Of a stretch of 64,000 nt of DNA, positions 31,714-40,732 are shown piece after piece (the first letter of the stretch is position 1; each line of letters starts with the position of its first letter). A model generated the notes under the pieces. It made no database searches, was not told the origin of the DNA, and saw nothing but the letters and a program-made list of their open reading frames with translations. The stretch is from the NCBI RefSeq assembly GCF_040276085.1, contig NZ_JBELOK010000002.1, positions 358,966 to 422,965 on the forward strand. Reading direction: 5' to 3'. Origin of the DNA: Castellaniella sp040276085. Lineage in GTDB: Bacteria > Pseudomonadota > Gammaproteobacteria > Burkholderiales > Burkholderiaceae_B. The position numbers were made by a program, and so were the translations under genes.

Positions 31714-34602
31714 TTATTGCGGCAGATCTAACGCGGGTGACTCTATGCCGCGCGCCTGATCGATTCTCTCGGCCACTTTGAAGGCGGCGTCAAGTTCGCT
31801 GATACCGTACTGCTGCATGAGTTGATAGCGCTCCGCCTTCTCTTCAGGCTCGGTTTGCGCAAGCGCGAGATACAGACTGGGCGGCACGGCGCGAAACAGC
31901 ACTTCCATGGCCTTCGACAGGATCACCCCTTCGGTGAACTTTCCCGCTTCCTTGCGCGCCGAGAGCATCAGCGCCTTCTGCGCTGGACTCAACTCGCGAA
32001 AGCGCGCGATCTTCTCCACCTCGTCGGGGGGCATCGACAGGCACACCCACCACTCGATCATGTTGAGCATGGGCTCAGCCGCGCGCGGCAGGTCGTCGAT
32101 GTTCTGTGTCGCCAACCAGAACCAGGCGCCAAGCTTTCTCCACATCTTCGTGATCTTGACCACATAGGGCGCAAGCAGCGGATTTTTGGTCACGATATGA
32201 CCTTCATCCGTCACGTTGATGATCGGGCGACCCAAGTACTGGTCACGCTCCGCGATATTGTTCACTGTGCTGATCAGGCTGATGTAGGCAATAGAGAGCT
32301 GCGCGTTGTAGCCCTCGCGGGCATAGGTCGCGAGATCCACCAAGGTGATATCGGCCTCTGGCCAGGGCGTGCCCGGGCGATCGAACATCTCGCCGTCAGT
32401 GCCCTGACAGAACATATCCATCGCATCCGCCATCTCCAGTAACCGCCCGCGCCGCATCTCGGGCAGTGTCGGATCCTGGCCGCGTGTGCGCAGCGCATCG
32501 CGTACGTCGCGCGTGAGCACCGTGCGCTGCTCGGCCACGCAATGCTCGGCGGCATCGAGAATGCACTGCCGGATGAGCGAGCGGTCAGCCCGCGTCATCC
32601 GGGCTTCTTCTTTGTCCTCGCCGCCCGTGATCATGAGGCGCGCGGTAATCTCCAACTCGCCCAGCACGTCGCGCTGCTCGTCGGCCTCGGCGGGCGCAGC
32701 CTCCGGCGGCTGATCCTCGTCCAGCGCATCGGCATCAAGCGTCTGCACGGCACTGGGCGTCTCGATCAACCGGCGCGCATCGGCAAAAGGCGCGAGGCTC
32801 ACCCCCGCTCCCGGCGCAAGCTTGACGCGGTGGACCGTCAGGCCAAGTTTGCGTGCGAAGTCGCTGAACAAGCCAAAGCTGTTGCCAGCCTCCACGATAA
32901 AGAGGCGCGGCCGATAGACGGCCGTGACCTGGTTCAGCAAGTTGTTGAGCGTCGCGCTCTTGCCCGAGCCCGTGGGGCCGAACAGGAACAGGTGCGCATT
33001 CATCTGCCGATCCAGGCGATTGAGCGGATCGAAGGTGATCGGGCCGCCGCCCCGGTTGAACATCGTGATGCCGGGATGCCCCGTACCCTGGGCGCGTCCC
33101 CACACCGGCGACAAGTTCGCCGCGTGCTGCACGAACATCAATTGGGTAAACCATTGCCTGCGGTCCTGGCTGGGGGTATAGCAGCACGGGAGCCAGCGCA
33201 AGTAACTATTGAGTGGCGCCACCTCGTCATCCTCGCGCACCGGCTGCAACCCCGCGTTGAGCATCACATTCACCAGATCCAGGCCGCGCCGATCCAGTTC
33301 GGCTTCGTTGCGCCCGCGAAGGTAGAAGGCGAGCGTGCCCCGGTAGAGCTTGTGCGCGCTACCGATCAGGGAGCGGGCCTCATGCACGTCCTTGAGCGTC
33401 TGCTCGGAGGCCAGGGTCTCGCCCACCGCCTTCTTGGCCAAGTGGTTCAAGTGCGATTCTAGGACGTCCTGGGGCGTGGCGACCATCGTCAGGCACATCA
33501 TCGTGTCTTCGGGCATCTGGTCGAACAGCGTGTTGATCGCATCGCCCTTGCGGGTTTCACCGGTCAAGTGCCCGGTGCTGGGCGGCGTGCGTAGCCGATC
33601 GGTGATGAGCACGCGATGCGGCATGCCATCGAAGTACCAGGTACCGTGCGTTGCGTCTGAGCGTGGCTGTCCGAAGAACAGCCGCTGGCTGAAATCCCGC
33701 CCACTGGCCAGCTCGATCTCGCCGTCCTCACCGTCTTGCGTGCTATCAGGGTAGCGTGCCAGCGCATAGAAGCGCTCCCGATCCTCGGCGCCCGGCCCGA
33801 GCAGCGTGGGCGCGGGATTGAACCAGCGCAGCAGCCAGTCGTGAATGCTGGCTGCGTCCAGGCGCCGCGCCTGGATGCCGGCGTTCGCCAGCCCGCCGCA
33901 CAGGCGGTCGCAGACGATGTTCAGCATCTGCTCGGGCGTCTGGCCGCGCCGGTTCACCTGGCCGGTAGAACGGCGGTAGACAACCATGCGCACACGCCGC
34001 GTCTGGCCGCGCCAGCGCAGCCTCGTCACGGCGGTATCCTCGAACAGGCCCCCGGGCTTGGCCACGGCCCGTAGGTGATGGGCAAAAAAGCGCAGGTAGA
34101 ACTCGGTGAATGCCGTGCCGCGCGCCCGTGGCTGCACATAGTCGCGCAAGGTGCGCATGTATTCATCAAAACTGGGCTCGTCCTGGGCGTAAAGCTGAAG
34201 TACCCAGGGGTTCTCGTCCAGTTCGTCGAAGCTGTCCTGTAGTGCGTTTTCCAGCGCATCGCGGGCCTGGGCGAGCCACACGGGTTCCCGGCCCTCGGTG
34301 CCCAGCGGCGTCAGCTCGTAGAAGGCCGCCACGGACTGCCCGTCCTCCAGCAGCATCGACTTGGACTCGGGCTGGAACTCCACCCAGGGCAGCAACTCCA
34401 CGAACGAGGGGGCCACGTCGTAGAGCGCCTGCTCGTCGGCCACGGTCGCGGGCTGGCGGCCCTGGACCGCCGCTCCAGGCTCAGGGACACCCGCTTCGCG
34501 CAAGGTTTGCACATGGCGCTGCCAGCCGTCTGGTGCGCCATCGTCGGTGGCGTCCCCAGTACCGGCGCCGGACAACCTGGGCCAGGGGAGCTTCCAGCGC
34601 AT
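31714..34602 (-). CDS. Conjugative transfer ATPase, VirB4/TraC-like (TIGR03744)
   Basis: A 962-residue hexameric-type ATPase that energises pilus assembly and type IV secretion. Walker A is LFGPTGSGKSATLNNLLN near residues 543-550. Walker B and the following glutamate are in IINVTDEGHIVTKNP, and the C-terminal ATQNIDDLP segment is the family sensor. The N-terminal 450 residues form the VirB4 interaction domain. The ATG at 34602 overlaps the stop of the lipoprotein gene (ATGA); an in-frame TTG precedes it. The length is typical of the PFL_4706/TIGR03744 family. Confidence 0.95.
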   Translation of the reverse strand: MRWKLPWPRLSGAGTGDATDDGAPDGWQRHVQTLREAGVPEPGAAVQGRQPATVADEQALYDVAPSFVELLPWVEFQPESKSMLLEDGQSVAAFYELTPLGTEGREPVWLAQARDALENALQDSFDELDENPWVLQLYAQDEPSFDEYMRTLRDYVQPRARGTAFTEFYLRFFAHHLRAVAKPGGLFEDTAVTRLRWRGQTRRVRMVVYRRSTGQVNRRGQTPEQMLNIVCDRLCGGLANAGIQARRLDAASIHDWLLRWFNPAPTLLGPGAEDRERFYALARYPDSTQDGEDGEIELASGRDFSQRLFFGQPRSDATHGTWYFDGMPHRVLITDRLRTPPSTGHLTGETRKGDAINTLFDQMPEDTMMCLTMVATPQDVLESHLNHLAKKAVGETLASEQTLKDVHEARSLIGSAHKLYRGTLAFYLRGRNEAELDRRGLDLVNVMLNAGLQPVREDDEVAPLNSYLRWLPCCYTPSQDRRQWFTQLMFVQHAANLSPVWGRAQGTGHPGITMFNRGGGPITFDPLNRLDRQMNAHLFLFGPTGSGKSATLNNLLNQVTAVYRPRLFIVEAGNSFGLFSDFARKLGLTVHRVKLAPGAGVSLAPFADARRLIETPSAVQTLDADALDEDQPPEAAPAEADEQRDVLGELEITARLMITGGEDKEEARMTRADRSLIRQCILDAAEHCVAEQRTVLTRDVRDALRTRGQDPTLPEMRRGRLLEMADAMDMFCQGTDGEMFDRPGTPWPEADITLVDLATYAREGYNAQLSIAYISLISTVNNIAERDQYLGRPIINVTDEGHIVTKNPLLAPYVVKITKMWRKLGAWFWLATQNIDDLPRAAEPMLNMIEWWVCLSMPPDEVEKIARFRELSPAQKALMLSARKEAGKFTEGVILSKAMEVLFRAVPPSLYLALAQTEPEEKAERYQLMQQYGISELDAAFKVAERIDQARGIESPALDLPQ

Positions 34603-35054
34603 CAATAATCCTCAGTGCGTTCGCCCGGCATGGCGTACTGGATGCGCTGATACAGCGGGAACACCGTCGTGTAGCCTGGCACGGGCACGGGATCGGTGCC
34701 CGCAAGGTGCGGGAAGACGTACATCACGAGATCGGGATTGGGCAGGCGCTGGAACTGGCGATGGATCTCGCTTTGCGCGGTGCGCGTGTAGCGCAACTGC
34801 TCGGCCGGCGCCGCCTGCACATCGACCTCGGTCAGTGGCCGGCGCAGACTCTGGCGTGCATCGAGCAACTGGCGCCCGGCCACCTGGCCCGTACCTCCAC
34901 CAGAACCTGCGTCAGCCGCCTGTTGCCAGATGTCCATCATGGTGTGATCGCCATGAGTCAGCAATTCATCCTTGCTGGTGGCGCAGCCGCCCAGCAGAGC
35001 AAGGGAGGCGGCCAGAGCAAGGCCCTTGGCGAGGTCAGTCAAGTTCGAGCGCAT
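34602..35054 (-). CDS. ICE conjugal transfer lipoprotein, TIGR03751 family
   Basis: A 150-residue lipoprotein. GLALAASLALLGGC is a signal peptide with lipobox, cut before the cysteine near residue 24. The mature part has SKDELLTHGDHTMMDIWQQA and ends with a conserved LVMYVFPHLAGTDPVPVPGY region. It likely joins the outer-membrane core like TraV/VirB7. It overlaps the VirB4 gene (ATGA) and the end of the VirB10-like gene by 20 nt. Confidence 0.87.
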   Translation of the reverse strand: MRSNLTDLAKGLALAASLALLGGCATSKDELLTHGDHTMMDIWQQAADAGSGGGTGQVAGRQLLDARQSLRRPLTEVDVQAAPAEQLRYTRTAQSEIHRQFQRLPNPDLVMYVFPHLAGTDPVPVPGYTTVFPLYQRIQYAMPGERTEDY

Positions 35055-36438
35055 GAGCTTCTCCTGCACGATGATCGACGCGCCGTCCCTCGGGGTCGAA
35101 GTCGATGGCGAGCGGTTTTTCGAGGTGGACAGCGACCTTGGCGCCGGGCTGCACATAGATCGCAGCGAAGGCCTGGCCGTAGAGCTTGTTCACCCAATCG
35201 GCCATGTCGCGCACGCCACCGGCCAGGATGCGGCCCACGGCCTCGTTGCCGGAGATGCCGACGGTCCCGACTGAGCCATCGGCCCCTACATAGGACATCT
35301 GGCCGCTGTCGCTCTCGATAAGCGAGGCCACGCCGGCGCCAGCCGCCGTGATGAGCGCCTGGCTGCCCAGGTACTGCTGGGCGTTGCTGCGCCGTTCGCC
35401 AGAGACGCAGGGGATGCCGTACGGATCGCTGATCCAGCCCAGGCCATCTTGCTGCTGGTTACCCTGCTGTTTGCCGTCGCGGTCTTCGGGGATGGTGCGG
35501 ATCGTGCCATCGTGAAACACAAATGTGATGCTGCGCACCTGGCCGCGCACGCACGAGAGCGTCCAATCACCCGAGGCCGTGCCCGAGAACACGGCGCCAG
35601 CCACATCGGGGATGTCGATGCCGTTGGCCGTGAGATTGTCGGGGCCGACCAGGACTTTGAATGGATACGGGTCGTTCACCGTGCCATCAATCGGCACGCG
35701 GCCAATGAGCGCGGTCATCGCCACCGACCCCATCAAAGTCGAGTTGGTCGGCACGGTATAGACGGGCGTGGCGCTCTTGACGCCCGCAGCGCGTGCGCCC
35801 GCGTTCGCCACGGTCTGCGCCGTGGCCTCCAGCGTGCGCTGCGCCGGCCCGAAGCTGGTCGGAAAGCTCAGGCTACTGCCTGCCTTGCCGCGCCCGTCGG
35901 TCTGCTTCGCATCGTCGGGTTCCACCCAGCGCAGGCCCCCTTCCATGCCGGCCTCATCGCCCTCGCGCAGGCCCAGGCCCACGGGCAGATCAGCGTGGCC
36001 GCTGCCACCAATGCTGTCCAGGCGCCGTTGCAAGTCGGCCAGTAGCCCCTGGGTCTGCTGGCGCTCACTTGCGGCCTGCTGCTGGTCACGACGCAGGTTC
36101 GAGCGTTCGGATTCGAGCGCCGAACTGACGCGCTGATCGATCGAGTTCTCGCGCTGACGCAGCCGCTGGTTCTCGGCACGCTGGGCCTTGTTGTCGGAAA
36201 GCGCGCTCTGAAGCTCGGTGCGCAGTTGCTTGACCTGGCCGACCAGCGTGGCTACGGTGTCGCGCGGCGTATCGCCCTCGATGCCCAGCGCCTTCATTTC
36301 CTCGGGCGTGAGCTGGGCGCCCGCATCAACCTGGGACGGTGCGGTCTTGCCGCCGCCCGAGAACAACCGGATACCGACAAACATCACGAGCAGCAGCACC
36401 GGGATCATCAGCCACTTCAAAAGGCCGTTACTGCGCAT
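35035..36438 (-). CDS. ICE transfer protein, TIGR03752; TraB/VirB10-like
   Basis: A 467-residue protein with one N-terminal membrane helix (GLLKWLMIPVLLLVMFVGIR), a Gln-rich coiled coil at about residues 70-150, and a C-terminal beta-rich domain. That layout is VirB10/TraB: a channel scaffold spanning both membranes. FPTSFGPAQ and MGSVAMTALIGRVPIDG begin the conserved part; VAVHLEKPLAIDFDPEGR ends it. Start at 36438 overlaps the TraK-like gene by 11 nt. Confidence 0.9.
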   Translation of the reverse strand: MRSNGLLKWLMIPVLLLVMFVGIRLFSGGGKTAPSQVDAGAQLTPEEMKALGIEGDTPRDTVATLVGQVKQLRTELQSALSDNKAQRAENQRLRQRENSIDQRVSSALESERSNLRRDQQQAASERQQTQGLLADLQRRLDSIGGSGHADLPVGLGLREGDEAGMEGGLRWVEPDDAKQTDGRGKAGSSLSFPTSFGPAQRTLEATAQTVANAGARAAGVKSATPVYTVPTNSTLMGSVAMTALIGRVPIDGTVNDPYPFKVLVGPDNLTANGIDIPDVAGAVFSGTASGDWTLSCVRGQVRSITFVFHDGTIRTIPEDRDGKQQGNQQQDGLGWISDPYGIPCVSGERRSNAQQYLGSQALITAAGAGVASLIESDSGQMSYVGADGSVGTVGISGNEAVGRILAGGVRDMADWVNKLYGQAFAAIYVQPGAKVAVHLEKPLAIDFDPEGRRVDHRAGEAHALELD

Positions 36439-37339
36439 GAGGGGCCTCCTTCCTGTCGCCTTCGGCTTCGGGCGGCGGCAGATTAACAGCCGGATCGAAG
36501 CGATTGATGGCCGGGAGCAGCGACTGCGCAAGGCCATGGCCGCGCGTCACCAGGTACAGGACGGTGGTGTCCTCGGGGGCGCCGCGCGGGCCGAGCTTAT
36601 CGTGCTGAAAGGCGGCGGTCAGGAAGTCGCCCTGCAGCACGCGCGGGTCGAGCGTGACCCAGCCCGCGCCCGTGTTGGTCAGGCGCACGGCCGTGACCCA
36701 CTGGTCTTCCAGGCACCACGAGGCGAGTGCGACCGCGCGCACCGGCAGTGTCAGCATCAGCGTGGACAGGTTCAGATCGCGGCGCAGATTGACCCGCATG
36801 ACGCCCGGCAAAGGTTCAACGGTGCGCAGCGGCGCGTAAAGGTTCTGCGCGGCGAAACGCGTCAGGACAACGGGGATCGGGGTTTCGCGCCCTGGCCCCC
36901 GCGTCTGCGTCGGGTCTTGCGCGTGCGCCGGTGCTTTGTCGCCCTGCACCGGCTGGTCGCCGTAGCGCGCGGGACTCGTGTCGCCCTGGACGATACGCAC
37001 CGGCTCCAATTCAGGCTCGCCGTCTTTGGCCGGCTCGGCGGCAATGTCCAGCAGAATCAGCGCGCCGGTGTCGGCGTCTTGCAGTTGCAGCCGCGTAGGT
37101 TCGATCGGCGTGCTGGCGCGCAGGTACACCGCGCCAGCCGCGCTTTGCACGCGCAGGCGCTCGCCCACGTCGGCCGGCACGCCCACGCGCACATTGCGGT
37201 CGATGAACACGATGCGCTCCTGGCCGACGCGCAGGGGCACGGCCAGCGGCAGGCGCTCCCAGCGCAGAATCTCCACTGCCTGCGCTAGGGGCGCCGCCGC
37301 AAGAAACAGCGCGAGCAAGACTAGAACACGGTGCTTCAT
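36428..37339 (-). CDS. ICE transfer protein, TIGR03749; TraK/VirB9-like
   Basis: A 303-residue exported protein (signal peptide VLVLLALFLAAAPLAQA). The mature beta-rich part has ERLPLAVPLRVGQERIVFID and is interrupted by a low-complexity linker (DPTQTRGPGRET). Its position between the VirB8-like and VirB10-like genes, and its fold type, match TraK/VirB9 in the outer-membrane core complex. Overlaps neighbours by 4 and 11 nt. Confidence 0.87.
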   Translation of the reverse strand: MKHRVLVLLALFLAAAPLAQAVEILRWERLPLAVPLRVGQERIVFIDRNVRVGVPADVGERLRVQSAAGAVYLRASTPIEPTRLQLQDADTGALILLDIAAEPAKDGEPELEPVRIVQGDTSPARYGDQPVQGDKAPAHAQDPTQTRGPGRETPIPVVLTRFAAQNLYAPLRTVEPLPGVMRVNLRRDLNLSTLMLTLPVRAVALASWCLEDQWVTAVRLTNTGAGWVTLDPRVLQGDFLTAAFQHDKLGPRGAPEDTTVLYLVTRGHGLAQSLLPAINRFDPAVNLPPPEAEGDRKEAPHAQ

Positions 37340-38025
37340 GGGGCTTCTCCTTGAGGCGCTTGCAGGGATAGGCCGGCGGGTGTGGGGCTGGTCGGCTGCG
37401 GCACGGTGATGCGCTGGGGCGTGCCGTCGTAGCAGTCGAGCGCCAACCCGAACGGATTACGCGCGGGGTCGATGTCAACCTTGACGACCTTGATGGGATA
37501 GCGCACCAGCGCGCGTTTGACCTGCTCGGCGCCGTAGTATTCATCGGCGCTGATGTCCAGCGTCACCACCCAGTCCCGGTCGGATACCATGCGCACACGC
37601 GCCGTGGGATCGTCGCCATAGCCCCGACCGGGGATTTCGTAGATGCCGCGCACCCGCTGGCGCAGCTCGCCCGTGCTGCGCCGGTAATCGAAATCGGCCT
37701 TCAGAAACGCCTGGCAGGCTGGAGTGAGGTACGGCGAAAGCGCATGCAGGTTGCGCGGGTAGTCCTCTTCGCCGTTGGATGGCCAGCGGTTCAACTGCTG
37801 GAACACGTAGAACGTGAAGGCATAGACCGATTCGGGCGGCACTTCCCACCACTTTCGAGTGCTGCCCGAACGCAGATCGGGCGGAACGTGGATGGTCAGG
37901 TCGCGCGGCGCGCTCCACCAGCCCCCACCCATCACCAGGGCGACGATCACCAGCGCGCCCGCGCCCAGGCGCAGCGTCCTGATGTGCGCTTGCAGGTGAG
38001 CTATCTCGTTTTTGAAGCGGCTCAT
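37336..38025 (-). CDS. ICE transfer protein, TIGR03746; TraE/VirB8-like
   Basis: A 229-residue bitopic membrane protein. The N-terminal cytoplasmic stretch MSRFKNEIAHLQAHIRTLR is followed by the helix LGAGALVIVALVMGGGWW and a periplasmic domain with SVYAFTFYVFQQLNRWPSNG and YLTPACQAFLKADF. Arrangement and size are those of TraE/VirB8, an assembly factor of the inner-membrane complex. ATG at 38025 overlaps the TIGR03750 stop by 4 nt; the longer open frame upstream lies inside that gene. Confidence 0.88.
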   Translation of the reverse strand: MSRFKNEIAHLQAHIRTLRLGAGALVIVALVMGGGWWSAPRDLTIHVPPDLRSGSTRKWWEVPPESVYAFTFYVFQQLNRWPSNGEEDYPRNLHALSPYLTPACQAFLKADFDYRRSTGELRQRVRGIYEIPGRGYGDDPTARVRMVSDRDWVVTLDISADEYYGAEQVKRALVRYPIKVVKVDIDPARNPFGLALDCYDGTPQRITVPQPTSPTPAGLSLQAPQGEAP

Positions 38026-38432
38026 CTCATGCTCCTTGGCATGAGCCTTCGGGTGGCCCAGCAGCCCGAGCGCGAGATGAGCGCCTGGCCGCGCACCCAG
38101 CCGGCCAACCGCGGATGGCCTGTCGCGATGCGCCACTGAAGCTGGCGGTACAGCCAGGTGTCTGGGCGTCCGCGCTTGAGCCGGCGCAAGATGCCGCCGC
38201 CCACGAACACGCCCAGGGCCACGCCCAGGACGATGAATGTGGGCGCAAGCGCAATCGTGCGAAACATCCATGACAGGGGCGCGCCAACCAGCAGGCCGAC
38301 GCCGCCAGACAGGCCGCAGCAGATCCACAGCTCGTCGGCGGTCAAGCCGCGCACCACCACCGGGTGGCGATTCAGGCGATGCGGCAGGAACGTGACCGTG
38401 CCGTCCGCACGGATGTGCTGGTGCTCGGGCAT
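38022..38432 (-). CDS. ICE transfer protein, TIGR03750; TraL-like
   Basis: A 136-residue inner-membrane protein with an N-terminal cytoplasmic part and two helices (ELWICCGLSGGVGLLVGAPL and ALAPTFIVLGVALGVFVGGG), then the conserved end RPDTWLYRQLQWR. Matches TIGR03750/TraL, VirB3-like. It lies 13 nt after the pilin-like gene and overlaps TIGR03746 by 4 nt. Confidence 0.87.
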   Translation of the reverse strand: MPEHQHIRADGTVTFLPHRLNRHPVVVRGLTADELWICCGLSGGVGLLVGAPLSWMFRTIALAPTFIVLGVALGVFVGGGILRRLKRGRPDTWLYRQLQWRIATGHPRLAGWVRGQALISRSGCWATRRLMPRSMR

Positions 38433-38445
38433 GCCACACCCCCAC

Positions 38446-38802
38446 TTACAGGATGCCGGTGGCTTCGGTGAGCAGCCAGATGCCGATCACGAGCAGCACG
38501 GCGCCGATGGCGACGGTCAAGCCGAACTGGCCCCACGTCTTGCGGCCCGTATGGATCTCCGCATAGGTGCCATAGGCGTGGTAGCACACCCCAATGAACA
38601 TCGAGGCCACCACCAGCAGGGCCACGAGCATGATGATGTCGTAGCCATAGTTGCGGATGGTCTCCATGATGCCGTTGCCGGTGCCGCGCGTCGGGTTCTC
38701 GATTTGCGGCAGCCCTTGCGCAACAGACAGCGCGGGCAGCGCGGCGGCGCCCAAGGCCACGGCGGCGCGCCGGGCAAGGCGAATGGTGAGGCGGTTTTGC
38801 AT
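38446..38802 (-). CDS. Pilin-like ICE membrane protein, TIGR03745 (VirB2-like)
   Basis: A 118-residue protein with signal peptide (RAAVALGAAALPALSVAQG) and two hydrophobic helices (IIMLVALLVVASMFIGVCYHA and TVAIGAVLLVIGIWLLTEAT) joined by a short loop containing HTGRKTWGQFG. This is the layout of conjugative pilins of the VirB2/TraA type. GGACTGATC precedes the ATG at 38802. Confidence 0.87.
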   Translation of the reverse strand: MQNRLTIRLARRAAVALGAAALPALSVAQGLPQIENPTRGTGNGIMETIRNYGYDIIMLVALLVVASMFIGVCYHAYGTYAEIHTGRKTWGQFGLTVAIGAVLLVIGIWLLTEATGIL

Positions 38803-38813
38803 GATCAGTCCTT

Positions 38814-39047
38814 TCAGGAGAGGAGGAAATAAGTCAGCACGAGGTACATCGCGGCAAAACGGATACACACACCCAGGAACTGGCGCTGATTCAGACGGTT
38901 CTCGGACCAGCCCACATAGGCCGTCCGGATAGCCCACACTCCCCAGAGCAGCAGGACGGCGAACACGACGCCGACCAGTACGGTCGCCATCGCGGCGGGC
39001 ATGATGCCGCTATTGGCTTGAAATGCCGAGATCTGCGCGCCGTTCAT
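38814..39047 (-). CDS. Small ICE membrane protein, TIGR03758
   Basis: A 77-residue protein with two helices (MATVLVGVVFAVLLLWGVWA and RFAAMYLVLTYFLLS) and the linker YVGWSENRLNQRQF, as in TIGR03758 (DUF3262). Overlaps the RAQPRD gene by 4 nt. It belongs to the pilus-assembly part of the transfer operon; its exact role is unknown. Confidence 0.87.
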   Translation of the reverse strand: MNGAQISAFQANSGIMPAAMATVLVGVVFAVLLLWGVWAIRTAYVGWSENRLNQRQFLGVCIRFAAMYLVLTYFLLS

Positions 39048-39442
39048 GGCCGACTCTCCACTGCCGTCGTCGGAGGCAGTGGCGCCTGCGGCTCGAGGCC
39101 CCGCTCGGCGCGATAGTCGCCGGCCAGTTCAGCTGGATCGCGCGGCTGGGCGCGTGACGGTGCAAGGTAGTCTTGGATGCCGGCGCGCACGCGTGCCAGG
39201 TCAGCCAAAAGCCTTGGATAATCGAAGTGGTAGCGCTCGCCCGGCACGACGGAAGCGTGTGCGGCACTGCCGACGATAGTGTGCTCCAGGGCGCCGAGAT
39301 GACGCAACGCACCAGCCAACTCGTAGCGCTGTGCCAGGGACTCGGCCCAAACTATTGGAGACTGCCCCATCAGGAGGACTACCAGGAAGAAGGCGGACAC
39401 ACCCTGACGTGCGGCTGTGTGCAGCCAAATCGAAACCATCAT
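39044..39442 (-). CDS. RAQPRD family ICE protein
   Basis: A 132-residue exported protein, signal peptide RQGVSAFFLVVLLMGQSPIVWA. The family name-giving motif is intact in SRAQPRDPAELAGDY. It is the first gene of the minus-strand transfer operon (39442 to 26146) and precedes the cargo insertion. The start is one of three consecutive possible codons; the ATG at 39442 is used. Its role in mating-pair formation is undefined. Confidence 0.88.
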   Translation of the reverse strand: MMVSIWLHTAARQGVSAFFLVVLLMGQSPIVWAESLAQRYELAGALRHLGALEHTIVGSAAHASVVPGERYHFDYPRLLADLARVRAGIQDYLAPSRAQPRDPAELAGDYRAERGLEPQAPLPPTTAVESRP

Positions 39443-39630
39443 CACGCCATTCCCCTGGACAGTCAGTAATGGCTAGATTGTGGGAATCGGAGCTGTCGTA
39501 AGCCGCAAACTATAGGGAACCCGACACCACCAACTTGATTTGTCAGTTACCTTCGTGATTCGGTGCCGTGCAAGCGCTCGGAAATGTGATAGGGAGCCGA
39601 CCATAACGAATATGGATCCAGCAGGGCTAC

Positions 39631-40533
39631 TCAGCGGTACGCCATCTCATCGCGCAAGGCATCCACCACCAACGAGAATGCTGGCGAGGGTTGCCGACGA
39701 CTGGGGTAATACAGGTAGTACCCTGCAAAGGGAGCACACCAGTCTTGCAATACGCGCACCAGACGTCCTTCCTCTATGTGCGGGTCGAATTCTCCGTCGG
39801 GTAACCACGCTACCCCCAGTCCCGCCAGGGCTGCATCCACGATAGTGGGCGAGGTGTTGATAACGAGCTGACCCTCCACTCGAACATTGACCTGCTGGCC
39901 CTTGCGCTGGAAGTCCCAGACGAAGAGGCCGCCCCCGGACTGCATCCGCATATTGATGCATCTATGGTTCATCAGATCGCGCGGGTGCTTGGGCTTGGGA
40001 TGTGTCTTGAAATAGCCGGGGGAGGCTGCGACCGCCATGCGAAGCGGTGGCCCGATCGGCAGCGCGATCATGTCCTTGTCGATGGTGTCCCCCAGCCGAA
40101 CCCCGGCGTCGAAGCGGTCGGCCACGATGTCGCGAAAGCCGTAGTTCACATCGAGCTCGATCTTGACGTCAGGGTATTCAAGCAGCAGCGGCGCGAGCCT
40201 GGGCAGCAGCGTGTGCCGTGAGACGTAGTCTCCGCAGGTGATTCGCACCGTCCCGGCTGGCTTGTCGCGCATCTGCGTGATGTCGTCCAGCTCTGACTCG
40301 ATCTCATCAAAGCGATGCCCGATGGCGTTCAAAAGCCGTTCGCCTGCCGTAGTGGGGGAAACGCTGCGGGTCGTGCGCGTGAGCAGGCGAATCTTCAACC
40401 GCGCCTCCAGACCGCTGATGGCCTGGCTGATTGCTGACTGGGTCACTCCCAGCAATGCTGCGGCACGGGTGAAGCTGCCTTCCCGTGCAACGGTGACGAA
40501 ATACAGGAGATCGTTGAGGTTGTGTCTGGCCAT
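39631..40533 (-). CDS. LysR-family transcriptional regulator
   Basis: A 300-residue full-length LysR regulator. The N-terminal winged HTH has LLYFVTVAREGSFTRAAALL and VTQSAISQAISGLEARLKIR; the effector domain follows (VRITCGDYVSRHTLLPRLAP and later). It is divergent from the hydrolase-MFS-dehydrogenase cluster and probably controls it through the palindrome at 40559. The subgroup resembles regulators of small-molecule detoxification genes. The effector is unknown. Confidence 0.93.
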   Translation of the reverse strand: MARHNLNDLLYFVTVAREGSFTRAAALLGVTQSAISQAISGLEARLKIRLLTRTTRSVSPTTAGERLLNAIGHRFDEIESELDDITQMRDKPAGTVRITCGDYVSRHTLLPRLAPLLLEYPDVKIELDVNYGFRDIVADRFDAGVRLGDTIDKDMIALPIGPPLRMAVAASPGYFKTHPKPKHPRDLMNHRCINMRMQSGGGLFVWDFQRKGQQVNVRVEGQLVINTSPTIVDAALAGLGVAWLPDGEFDPHIEEGRLVRVLQDWCAPFAGYYLYYPSRRQPSPAFSLVVDALRDEMAYR

Positions 40534-40558
40534 GAAACCAGTATTTCACGAACAATTA

Positions 40559-40573
40559 ATTAGTACAACTAAT
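40559..40573. promoter_or_regulatory. LysR operator candidate
   Basis: ATTAGT-ACA-ACTAAT is a perfect 6-bp inverted repeat with a 3-nt spacer, 26 nt upstream of the LysR start and 160 nt before the hydrolase. Its size and T-N11-A form suit a LysR recognition site. The region is AT-rich compared with its surroundings. Confidence 0.6.
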
Positions 40574-40732
40574 AAGGCATTTAAGACTTCATTAGCTAGT
40601 CAATGCCCTTCATCTCCGTCATGATGCACGTCGTAGAAAGACTCGACGCGCCGCTGGTGTACGCATCGCCTTCGAGTGTGGTGAGCTGGTGCGGCATGCA
40701 CCGCTCGATTGAGATAGGAAAGGACATTTATT